In this document: positions 16,177 to 22,987 of the stretch, in pieces
Numbering within the stretch: the first letter of the stretch is position 1
Layout: every line of letters begins with the position of its first letter
Origin: Pseudomonadota bacterium
GTDB lineage: Bacteria > Pseudomonadota > Alphaproteobacteria > Rhizobiales > Xanthobacteraceae
DNA: 64,000 nt
Direction: 5' to 3'
Assembly: GCA_023423415.1 (NCBI GenBank)
Contig: JAFAFP010000100.1
Span: forward strand, 15,360 to 79,359
The notes under the pieces: generated by a model
Seen by the model: the letters and a program-made list of their open reading frames with translations, nothing else
Told to the model about the DNA's origin: nothing
The model's database searches: none
Made by a program: the position numbers and the translations under genes

Positions 16177-17388
16177 ATGATCCAACACCGGTTACTTTTG
16201 CTTGCCTGCACGACACTCGCCGTAGCCATCACAAGCGGTACTGCCGCGCAGGCGGCCAGCGGCGACTGCCCGCCGTTCGGCCGGATGCCGAACTATGTCG
16301 CCAAGGAGCAGCCGCAACTGCGCAATCACGATGCGGTGGAATTCCGTATCGCCAAGCCCAATGGCGATGAGGAGACCGTGACGGTTGCCGGCCGCGTCTG
16401 CCGTCAGGATTACTCGATCAAGGATGGTGCGCAGGCGGCCAGCGATCTGGAGATCCAGGAAAACTATCTGAGCCAGGTCAAGAAACTCGGCGTGCAGAAG
16501 CTGTCGAGCGACGACCGCAATCTTTATGCGCGCTTCACCCAGGGCGGCAAGGAGACCTGGTTTCACCTCTACAGCCAGGAGAGCGACATCACGGTCACGG
16601 TGGTCGAGAAGCAGCCGTTCAAGTCGACGCTGCTTCCGCCCTCAGGCGCCGATCATCGCCTGTTCGGCCACATGCCGAACTACAACGGCCAGGCGCAGAA
16701 GCGCAATTTCGACAAGTTCACGTTCAGCGTCCAGGACGGCGACGACGTCAAGGAGATCGAGGTGCGCGGCGCGCGCCACAGCGTCGCCTACAACATCAAG
16801 GAGGGCACGACTGCGGCCAGTGTTTTCGATGCGCACGAAAACTATCGGCACGCGGTCGAGACGCTCGGCGGCCAGGTTCTCCATCGGCAGGATCGCATTA
16901 TGAACGCGCGGCTGGAGAATAACGGCCAGACCATCTGGCTCTATGTCTACAGCCAGGAATCCGACATCCAGCTCGAAATCATCGAGGAGAAGGCGTTTGA
17001 GGCGAGCATCAAGGCGCCCGAAGCCAGCGCCATGAAGACCGCGCTCGACAAGGACGGGCGGATTTCGCTCTACGTCAATTTCGATTTCAACAAGGCGACG
17101 CTCAAGCAGGATGCCGCGCCGGTGGTGGCGCAGGTGGTGAAGCTGCTCAAGGATAATCCGGGCCTGAAGCTCGAGATCGGCGGCCACACCGACAATATCG
17201 GCGGCCGCGATTACAACCAGAAGCTCTCGGCGCAGCGCGCCGCTGCTATCGTTGCGGCGCTGGTCGCGCAGGGCATCGCCGCCGACCGCCTGCGCTCCGC
17301 CGGATACGGCTCCGAAAAGCCGATCGCCGACAACAACAAGGAAGAAGGGCGCGCGAAGAACCGCCGGGTGGAGCTGGTGAAGGGGTAG
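16177..17388 (+). CDS. OmpA-domain envelope protein with a duplicated N-terminal module
   Basis: A 403-residue exported protein. The signal peptide (LLLLACTTLAVAITSGTAAQA) is predicted to be cut after residue 26. Residues about 31-150 and 160-285 are two copies of one module. Each begins FGRMPNY or FGHMPNY, has YSIKDGAQAAS or YNIKEGTTAAS in the middle, and ends YSQESDITVTVVEK or YSQESDIQLEIIEE. From about 295 comes an OmpA C-terminal peptidoglycan-binding domain (VNFDFNKATLK, LEIGGHTDNIGGRDYNQKLSAQRA, GSEKPIADNNKEEGRAKNRRVEL). It probably links the outer membrane or periplasm to the cell wall. The ATG at 16177 has GAGGAA six bases before it and is preferred to the ATG at 16171. Confidence 0.82.
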   Translation: MIQHRLLLLACTTLAVAITSGTAAQAASGDCPPFGRMPNYVAKEQPQLRNHDAVEFRIAKPNGDEETVTVAGRVCRQDYSIKDGAQAASDLEIQENYLSQVKKLGVQKLSSDDRNLYARFTQGGKETWFHLYSQESDITVTVVEKQPFKSTLLPPSGADHRLFGHMPNYNGQAQKRNFDKFTFSVQDGDDVKEIEVRGARHSVAYNIKEGTTAASVFDAHENYRHAVETLGGQVLHRQDRIMNARLENNGQTIWLYVYSQESDIQLEIIEEKAFEASIKAPEASAMKTALDKDGRISLYVNFDFNKATLKQDAAPVVAQVVKLLKDNPGLKLEIGGHTDNIGGRDYNQKLSAQRAAAIVAALVAQGIAADRLRSAGYGSEKPIADNNKEEGRAKNRRVELVKG

Positions 17389-17478
17389 GCGTTTCCCTGA
17401 CGCGAGGGTGCCTGGATGCTGAACGGCGCAGGATGAGTTTTGCTCCTCTCATCCCGCGATGCTGTGAGAGAGGCGTGT

Positions 17479-17781
17479 GTGCTCGCGCGAAGCTATGACA
17501 TCAAGGCGAAGGTTTGGCTGTATGACGGAAAGGCGGCTTGGCATTTCGTCACGCTGCCTCAGGATCATTCAGACCAAATTCGCTTTCAGACGGCTCAATC
17601 CAAAAGCGCCTGGGGCTCGGTCCGCGTGTCCGCGAAGATCGGACGCACCGTCTGGAAAACGTCGCTCTTTCCCGATAGCAAAGCGGGGACCTATCTTCTT
17701 CCCGTCAAGGCGGAGGTAAGGAAGAAAGAAAAAATCAAAGCCGGCGATACCGTCACCATAAAGCTTGAAATCGATATGTAG
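17479..17781 (+). CDS. DUF1905 domain protein
   Basis: A 100-residue protein that is essentially one DUF1905 domain: KVWLYDGKAAWHFVTLP, WGSVRVSAKIGRTVWKTSLFPDSKAGTYLLPVKAEVRKKEKIKAGD. This small beta-barrel fold often occurs with YdeI-type proteins. Its biochemical role is not known. The start is taken as the GTG at 17479 because GAGAGAGG lies six bases upstream and the domain begins soon after. A TTG at 17440 would add 13 non-conserved residues. Confidence 0.75.
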   Translation: MLARSYDIKAKVWLYDGKAAWHFVTLPQDHSDQIRFQTAQSKSAWGSVRVSAKIGRTVWKTSLFPDSKAGTYLLPVKAEVRKKEKIKAGDTVTIKLEIDM

Positions 17782-17821
17782 TTTGTGCACGACGCACCAA
17801 AAATAGAGTGGAGACCGACCC

Positions 17822-18271
17822 ATGCGCCTGTTCACCCGCGCCGCCCTTATGACCGCAGCGCTCGCACTCACAACGATCGGACCCATCGCCATGAACGATG
17901 AAGCCTTCGCGCAATCAAAACCCGTGACCACACCCTCAGGCCTGCAGATGACCGACACCAAGGTCGGCACCGGTGCGTCGCCGAAGCAGGGCCAGACCGC
18001 CGTGGTGCATTATACCGGCTACCTCAACGACAATGGCGCCAAGGGCAAGAAATTCGATAGTTCGGTCGATCGCGGCCAGCCGTTCGAGTTTCCGATCGGC
18101 GCCGGCCGCGTGATCAAGGGCTGGGACGAGGGCGTCGCTACGATGAAGATCGGCGGCAAGCGCACGCTGGTGATCCCGCCGCAACTCGGCTACGGCGAAC
18201 GCGGCGCCGGCGGCGTCATCCCGCCGAACGCAACGCTGATCTTCGACGTTGAATTGCTCGGTGTGAAGTAG
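17822..18271 (+). CDS. FKBP-type peptidyl-prolyl cis-trans isomerase, exported
   Basis: A 149-residue protein. The signal peptide at 1-31 ends EAFAQ. One FKBP domain follows (VVHYTGYLNDNGAKGKKFDSS, FEFPIGAGRVIKGWDEGVATM, RTLVIPPQLGYGERGAGGVIPPNATLIFDVELLGV). FKBPs speed proline isomerisation during folding of exported proteins. It is 40 bases downstream of the DUF1905 gene. A 3' fragment of a second, diverged FKBP copy lies 1.3 kb downstream at 19530-19687. Confidence 0.92.
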   Translation: MRLFTRAALMTAALALTTIGPIAMNDEAFAQSKPVTTPSGLQMTDTKVGTGASPKQGQTAVVHYTGYLNDNGAKGKKFDSSVDRGQPFEFPIGAGRVIKGWDEGVATMKIGGKRTLVIPPQLGYGERGAGGVIPPNATLIFDVELLGVK

Positions 18272-18295
18272 GGCGGATGACAGCGTTGTCGAGCG

Positions 18296-18445
18296 AAGCG
18301 GGGCACCGGTTCGCGTGACGAAAACGCGTCAAAGCAAAGAATGAGAGTCTCGGCTTTGAGTCTGTCAAAGCCGGAAAGGTTTTAGGCGAGGAGCATCGTA
18401 ACCCACCATAGCCGGTGGGTTACGCGCCTTTGGCGCGGACCCATT
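18296..18445. repeat. two dispersed intergenic repeat motifs
   Basis: 18310-18350 carries GGTTCGCGTGACGAAAACGC and the following bases, a motif I know from many Bradyrhizobium-type intergenic regions. 18398-18425 is a hairpin with arms GTAACCCACC and GGTGGGTTAC. No ORF is supported in this stretch. Confidence 0.5.
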
Positions 18446-18469
18446 CTGTAAAGCTCACCGCTGCAAATC

Positions 18470-18859
18470 TTACCGCTGTAAACTCTGCAGCGTCTCCGCA
18501 TTCGGGCAGTAATCTTTGAAACTCCGAACCGCGCGGCCGTGACCGATTTCGTCGGCGCAATGGACTTTTGCGGTGCAGCCGCCGCAAGTCCGCTCGAGGT
18601 CGCGCATCGTCTTCGCCGGGACATTGCGTTCATCGACGCCGGTCTGTGCCAGCATATGGCTGAGAAGTTCGGTCGAGCCGGGTTCGCGGCCGACCAGCCA
18701 GCGCAGATCCTCGGGCCGGCCGCGCACATGCGCACGCAGACGCTCGATCTCCTCGCCGCGGGCTTTCTCGAGGAATGCGAGGTCGCGCTCATCGACGCTG
18801 GGCTTCAGCCAGTCGATGAGCCTGCCAATCATGGGCCACTGTGCGCGAACGGATGTCAT
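18470..18859 (-). CDS. DUF6455 family protein with four conserved cysteines
   Basis: A 129-residue protein. Its C-terminal part has C92, C95, C101 and C118 in a C-x2-C-x5-C-x16-C pattern (RTCGGCTAKVHCADE, DYCPNAETLQSL). The first half is helical and charged. This matches DUF6455 proteins of Rhizobiales, whose function is unknown. Four cysteines could hold zinc or an Fe-S centre. The ATG at 18859 is chosen for its GGAGG. A perfect FNR/FixK-type palindrome lies 57 bases upstream, so low-oxygen control is likely. That would fit a metal-cluster or redox role, which is inference. Confidence 0.78.
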   Translation of the reverse strand: MTSVRAQWPMIGRLIDWLKPSVDERDLAFLEKARGEEIERLRAHVRGRPEDLRWLVGREPGSTELLSHMLAQTGVDERNVPAKTMRDLERTCGGCTAKVHCADEIGHGRAVRSFKDYCPNAETLQSLQR

Positions 18860-18915
18860 GGGAATCCCTCCCGATTGTGTCGGAAGGCAGCCTGACACGG
18901 CCTGAGAGAACGGCG

Positions 18916-18929
18916 TTGATCCGGATCAA
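18916..18929. promoter_or_regulatory. FNR/FixK-type box upstream of DUF6455
   Basis: TTGATCCGGATCAA is an exact match to the TTGAT-N4-ATCAA consensus of FNR/FixK regulators. Its centre is about 63 bases before the DUF6455 ATG, which fits a class II site at -41 with a short leader. The MAPEG gene lies on the other side, 159 bases away. Confidence 0.7.
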
Positions 18930-19087
18930 CCGCGCGAGCGCGACGGCCAAAAAAGTGTAGGGTAAGGTAAGGCGCACTCGGATCGGCGCTTCGCTCCGTC
19001 CGAACACAAGCTCCGTGCCGTGCCCGCCACCGCGCCATTGCAGTATGATGGTGGGCTTTGCGGACCCTACGTACACAAGGACCATCC

Positions 19088-19474
19088 ATGCCGCACTACA
19101 CTGCGATCGTCACCCTGCTGGCCGTGGCTCTTTACTTCTTCGTCGCCACGCGCGTTGCCGCCGCTCATGTCAAGTTCGGCGTCAAGCTGCCGTCGATGTC
19201 CGGCCATGCCGATTTCGAGCGCATCTACCGCGTGCAGATGAACACGCTGGAATGGATGCCGATCTTCCTGCCGCTGCTCTGGCTCTCCGCGATCTATTTC
19301 AGCGACGCTGCCTCGGCCCTTGTCGGGCTCGTCTGGATCGCGGGACGCATCCTGTATTTCCGCGGTTATCGCCAGGCGGTGGAAAAGCGTCTGCCGGGCT
19401 TCCTCATCCAGACAATGGCATGTGTGTTGCTGTTCATCGGCGCGGTGGCCGGTTTGGTGATGGAAGTTCTGTAA
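19088..19474 (+). CDS. MAPEG-family membrane protein
   Basis: A 128-residue protein with four hydrophobic segments and MAPEG signatures: RVAAAHVKFGVKLPSMSGHADFERIYRVQMNTLEWMP in the first half and GRILYFRGYRQAVEKRLPG later. MAPEG proteins are glutathione-linked membrane enzymes (leukotriene C4 synthase and microsomal GST relatives), and bacterial members often act in detoxification. The substrate is not predictable. The ATG at 19088 starts directly before the first membrane segment. Confidence 0.82.
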   Translation: MPHYTAIVTLLAVALYFFVATRVAAAHVKFGVKLPSMSGHADFERIYRVQMNTLEWMPIFLPLLWLSAIYFSDAASALVGLVWIAGRILYFRGYRQAVEKRLPGFLIQTMACVLLFIGAVAGLVMEVL

Positions 19475-19529
19475 GTATAAAACTTGCCCCTCGCCAGGCG
19501 CCCGTCCGTTTTGTAGGACGTGATTGAGG

Positions 19530-19687
19530 AGGCTTTGGAAAGGCTGGGCGAGGCCGTTGCGACGCTAAAGGTCGGCGACAAGCGCACGCTCGTGATCCCG
19601 CCGCAGCTCGGTTATGGCGAGCGCGGCGCCGTCATCCCGCCGAACGCGACGCTGATCTTCGATGTGGAGTTACTCGGAGTGAAGTAG
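19530..19687 (+). pseudogene. 3' fragment of an FKBP isomerase gene
   Basis: The frame near the end reads KVGDKRTLVIPPQLGYGERG and AVIPPNATLIFDVELLGVK, then TAG. It is nearly identical to the last third of the intact FKBP at 17822-18271. Similarity begins around 19534 (AAGGCTGGG) with indels that shift the frame, and the N-terminal two thirds are absent. It is therefore a partial duplicate. DUF6455 and MAPEG lie between the two copies. Confidence 0.8.
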
Positions 19688-19704
19688 GAAACATCGACCT
19701 TATG

Positions 19705-19770
19705 CCGTTCGTCCCCGCGAAAGCGGGGACCCAGGGCTCAATGAGTAACTCTCGTTTTTGTTCTGGATTC
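19705..19770. repeat. dispersed palindromic repeat, second copy
   Basis: The hairpin GTCCCCGC-GAAA-GCGGGGAC-type unit is followed by CCCAG and then TTCTGGATTCCCG. The elements and order match the repeat at 8709-8797. Confidence 0.65.
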
Positions 19771-19882
19771 CCGTTGGAGTCTGTGCCTCGGTCCGGCGAA
19801 TCCGCCCCGAAGTGCGGGAGGCGAGCGGGGGCAACAAAAAGCCTATGTTTCGCTAGATGTCGTCAGTGGTTCATTTTTTTAT

Positions 19883-20341
19883 TTAGTCAACGAAACACTT
19901 GTCAATTGCGATTAGAATTTTATCTGCGGCGTCAATCCCTTGCACGATTTCCCCAAGATCGATAGTTGCGCCTTGCTTGTGACCAACATTGTGTCGTGCA
20001 CGGATAATATTTGAATAAAACGAAACATCGTTTGAAGCCACTGCTTGGTTAAATTGGCTCTTGAATCCTTCATCCATCAGGCCGAGAATTTTGGCGATGT
20101 CGGATTTTGGTGTTCGGCTAATGATATTGTCCATGTTAGCGGACAAAAAATGACCGATGCGCGAGTCTGTGAAGCGCTTTAGATGCTGTGTTATTATTTC
20201 AGATATTCTTTCTTCAGTCTCTGCATAAAAAATAACCGCAAGATATTGCGCTAAACAGCTTTCGATGAATCTATCGGGTTTTTCATTCGCGACGTGGTCG
20301 CGAATGAAATTGTATGCTGCTCTGGTGCGACTAAGGTGCAT
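19883..20341 (-). CDS. HEPN-domain protein, candidate ribonuclease partner of DUF262
   Basis: A 152-residue, mostly helical protein. Near the C-terminus it carries RARHNVGHKQG, where R-H-N-V-G-H fits the R-x4-H active-site pattern of HEPN RNases, followed by the usual IDLGEIVQGIDAADKILIAI helix. HEPN proteins cut RNA in toxin-antitoxin, CRISPR and abortive-infection systems. This one resembles the stand-alone HEPN group found beside ParB-like genes (MAE_28990 type), an assignment from memory. Its ATG overlaps the DUF262 gene by 11 bases, so the two are co-expressed. The region is AT-rich compared with the flanks. Confidence 0.7.
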   Translation of the reverse strand: MHLSRTRAAYNFIRDHVANEKPDRFIESCLAQYLAVIFYAETEERISEIITQHLKRFTDSRIGHFLSANMDNIISRTPKSDIAKILGLMDEGFKSQFNQAVASNDVSFYSNIIRARHNVGHKQGATIDLGEIVQGIDAADKILIAIDKCFVD

Positions 20342-21413
20342 TTGTTGCGAGTGCGGAAATCGCGATGCTAATTCTTTTTGTTAGTACGCTTTCATCGCTG
20401 GTATCATACGAAACTGCATCCATGAATTCGTCATTTCTTATCAGCTTGTCGTAACGGCTCTTTAAAAAGAGATTTTTTTGAGGTTGTCTCATGAGCGCAA
20501 CAAAGGTCGCATCTAGTGCGCTGTAGTTAAGGCGGCCTCGGAGGTGAAAGGGCTTATTGCCTAGCGCGGTGTGTACTTCTAGAATTTTTTTTCTTGTCAA
20601 GTTGACCGCTTTTTCTTGTTCAGTGAAATTGTTGTTCGTTTCTTGGATTTTAAAGTCAAGCGCGCATGAATTCAAAAAACCCTTCATGGGTTTTTCGTAG
20701 TTTTCAAAGTCGCGATATAGAGCAATTACGCGCAGTAGAAGCTCAATATCCTTCAGGCGTTTATCTGCCTTTGGTAGCCCAATGATGGCGCGCCATTCCT
20801 TCAGTTCGTTTAGATCTTTGAGTTGAGATAAAAACTTGCTTTCGTAGACGCATTGACGGACTTCCATAGCATTTAAGCGTACTCCGCCTGTATTTAGGCG
20901 TTCAAAGATGTGATATATGCTCGAATGGTCTTTTGGATTTGTTTGCTGAATTACAATCGCTCGAAGCACGGCAGTCTCTAGCGCAAATTTTTCGCTTTCT
21001 GTAAGTTCATCTATAGTCTTTCCTGCCCAGCGCGAATCGACGTTTTTGAGTCGAAATTTAGATTCGCCAGTTGTTCCGCTTTGAAAATCAACGATACTGC
21101 GAATTCGTTGATGACCATCGATAATCCAGAAACTCTTTGTCGAGGCGGGCTTGTACAGAAACACGGGCGGTACAGGCAGCCCAAGCAAAAACGATTCTAT
21201 TAGTTTACTGGCGCGTGTTTGGTCCCAAACATAATGGCGCTGAAAGCTTGGGACATATAGTTGTTCATTTTTCCACTGGTCAAAATAACCCTTGAGAGTC
21301 GTATCTGCTGGATACGAAAAAATTTCGTAGGCAGGCGCAGGAAGCGCCTCCTCTTCCTCCGGCTGTTCAGTGAGCTCATAGTCGAGGTCTTCAGGGTCAA
21401 TTTTATCGGCCAC
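20331..21413 (-). CDS. DUF262 (ParB-like/GmrSD N-terminal-type) protein
   Basis: A 360-residue protein with the DUF262 signature order: YVPSFQRHYVWDQTRASKLIESFLLGLPVPPVFLY at about 54-88, FWIIDGHQRIRSIVDFQSG at about 94-113, and IFERLNTGGVRLNAMEVRQCVY at about 168-189. The DGHQR motif is the ParB/Srx-type core used by GmrS and SspE-type defence proteins for nucleotide-dependent DNA cleavage. There is no HNH (DUF1524) domain, so it is not a full GmrSD. It is coupled to the HEPN gene and AT-rich. It starts at a GTG with AAAGGA upstream. Phage defence is the likely role, by inference. Confidence 0.82.
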   Translation of the reverse strand: MADKIDPEDLDYELTEQPEEEEALPAPAYEIFSYPADTTLKGYFDQWKNEQLYVPSFQRHYVWDQTRASKLIESFLLGLPVPPVFLYKPASTKSFWIIDGHQRIRSIVDFQSGTTGESKFRLKNVDSRWAGKTIDELTESEKFALETAVLRAIVIQQTNPKDHSSIYHIFERLNTGGVRLNAMEVRQCVYESKFLSQLKDLNELKEWRAIIGLPKADKRLKDIELLLRVIALYRDFENYEKPMKGFLNSCALDFKIQETNNNFTEQEKAVNLTRKKILEVHTALGNKPFHLRGRLNYSALDATFVALMRQPQKNLFLKSRYDKLIRNDEFMDAVSYDTSDESVLTKRISIAISALATNAP

Positions 21414-21528
21414 GGAGGAATCCTTTGCAGAACTGTCCGTGAGTGAATATCACAGCAGCTGGATACATTTTGGGGAATTAGTGAGATCGGCAGTGAGGTG
21501 ATGCGATAAGCAAACTGCTTTCGTCAAA

Positions 21529-21708
21529 TCATTTTGGGACGCTGAAAATTGCCAGACGTTTTTTTGAGTCGATGTTGATCGTATGAAGTAAAGTGCCGAC
21601 AAAGACTCTTTTTCTTCCTTTTGTTGTAACAAGTCGCCAGCCATTTCCTCCAGTCATACGTTCCCCCTTTTTTGCTTTTTTTCCTTTTACGATTATGCCG
21701 TCGGCCAT
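21529..21708 (-). CDS. small basic protein upstream of DUF262
   Basis: A 59-residue protein starting MADGIIVKGKKAKKGERMTG and ending AIFSVPK. It is lysine-rich and predicted to be beta-stranded, with no family I know. GGGAG precedes the ATG. It is transcribed in the same direction as DUF262-HEPN with a 115-base gap and has the same AT-rich character, so it may belong to the same island. A longer frame upstream would run into the repeat at 21797 and is rejected. Confidence 0.55.
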   Translation of the reverse strand: MADGIIVKGKKAKKGERMTGGNGWRLVTTKGRKRVFVGTLLHTINIDSKKRLAIFSVPK

Positions 21709-22336
21709 CGTTTTTCTCCCAAACCCGAAAGAGAATGGTATCTCTATCCTGGCGCGCAACGCAAGGTAGTGGCGTGAGGGTCGGCAGTAAATCGCCTTGA
21801 CAATATTCCTATAAGTATATAATCCTAATCCCGCTCGCCCCAAGCGAGGGCCGTTCTGCAGGACGGGCCGAACGGGAGGTGAGTGCGGCGCCTGCGGGTT
21901 CGGCTTCGTCGGCCGGGCACTCGGGCGGTGCCGGGGCTCCGCCCGGGACCACTAAGAGTCCCTGCCAGGAGCTGGCTGACGCTTTGCGCTCCTGCCGGAG
22001 CGCAAAGATGCGAAGCGCGGCCCGGCACCGCATAAACGTCGCGGTGGAGCGCTGGAAGGCGGGATGTCCTTCGCATAAGGACATCGACGCCGGAGCATGC
22101 GGGCGGATGCCATTCGCGTTCGTTTCGTCTGCGAGGCGTAACGAGAGACACGGCGCCTTCCGGCGCTCCACGCCCTCGCACCCGCGTATTGGATGTTTCC
22201 AATATGCGTTCAAAAAACATGCCCGATGTATCGGACATGTGCGCGGAAGCATGTCGGATGTTTCCGACATGCGAGCAGATGGCTGTTTGACATTCGAACG
22301 TCTGCGGATGAGCGGCGCATGCTTAAGCAGCAGCGA
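21709..22336. other. gene-free, repeat-rich interval
   Basis: About 630 bases without a supported gene. 21797-21897 is repeat copy 2. 21900-22200 is GC-rich sequence that reads on the minus strand as low-complexity peptides common in spurious annotations. 22195-22275 contains short direct repeats of the type ATGTTTCCAAT / ATGTTTCCGACATG and TCGGACATG. It marks the right edge of the AT-rich island. Confidence 0.55.
21797..21897. repeat. dispersed repeat, copy 2
   Basis: TTGACA is followed 15 bases later by TATAAT, a promoter-like pair. Then come a hairpin CTCGC-CCCAA-GCGAG (21834-21848) and a second stem CCGT-CTGCAG-ACGG (21851-21866, one mismatch per arm). The layout equals that of 15861-15963. 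It could be a small transcribed RNA, but no terminator is obvious. Confidence 0.65.
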
Positions 22337-22963
22337 TCATGCCAACATCAATTGCAGCAATCCCGTCGCGGCGAGCGCAACGGTCCACAGGAGATCGACG
22401 TTGATCCAGCCGCTGCGCAGGATGGCGAGGCCGACCCATTGATAGACAGCGATGGCGATGACGGCGATCACGCAGAGCATCGCGCCGGTGTGAACGAGAA
22501 TCCCAGCCAGCGCGAGCGTGAGCGAGCCGGTGAGGCTATCGAGCGGATTGCCCGAGATACAGAGCGGGATCAGCGCCGGCAGGATCATCAGTCCCGCGCC
22601 GTGTGCCGTCGCCATCAGGAACGACCAGATCGCAAGCCCCGCGAGCGAAACCTGCATGCCGAAGCGCACGCGATGACGCCGGCCATAGACGGCGTGATAG
22701 AACGCAGCGCCGATCAGCGCGATCCCGCTCGCAACATAGAGCGTCCGGGTCTCGACCAGCATTCCGGCTGCGATCGCGCCCGCGGCCACCATTGCGATCG
22801 ACACGGCATGGCCGAGTGCGATCGGCGGCAGCGCGGCCAGCACGGCGTTGAGGCTCTTGCGGTGCATGCCGAGCGCCACCGCGAACAGCCAGCCCATCGC
22901 GGGATTGAGACCGTGAAACGCGCCGAGCCCGGCCAGCAGCAGCCAGGGCCAGATCGCTTGCAT
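22337..22963 (-). CDS. multi-pass membrane protein next to SBP56
   Basis: A 208-residue protein with about six hydrophobic segments. It opens with GAFHGLNPAMGWLFAVALG and carries further histidines in LPPIALGHAVSIAMV and MATAHGAGLMILP. The spaced histidines within the membrane recall metal transporters, but I recognise no family. It lies 24 bases downstream of the SBP56 gene on the same strand, so the two are probably one operon. A role in metal supply to that enzyme is possible and unproven. Confidence 0.7.
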   Translation of the reverse strand: MQAIWPWLLLAGLGAFHGLNPAMGWLFAVALGMHRKSLNAVLAALPPIALGHAVSIAMVAAGAIAAGMLVETRTLYVASGIALIGAAFYHAVYGRRHRVRFGMQVSLAGLAIWSFLMATAHGAGLMILPALIPLCISGNPLDSLTGSLTLALAGILVHTGAMLCVIAVIAIAVYQWVGLAILRSGWINVDLLWTVALAATGLLQLMLA

Positions 22964-22987
22964 CGCGCACTCCGCGGCTGGAGTGGA

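Larger units (their letters stand above)
19475..19882. other. gene-free interval: FKBP fragment and repeat
   Basis: About 408 bases hold the broken FKBP copy (19530-19687), a palindromic repeat (19705-19770), and about 110 further bases in which I see nothing. Base composition shifts from GC-rich to AT-rich near 19850, where the DUF262-HEPN island begins. Confidence 0.6.
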
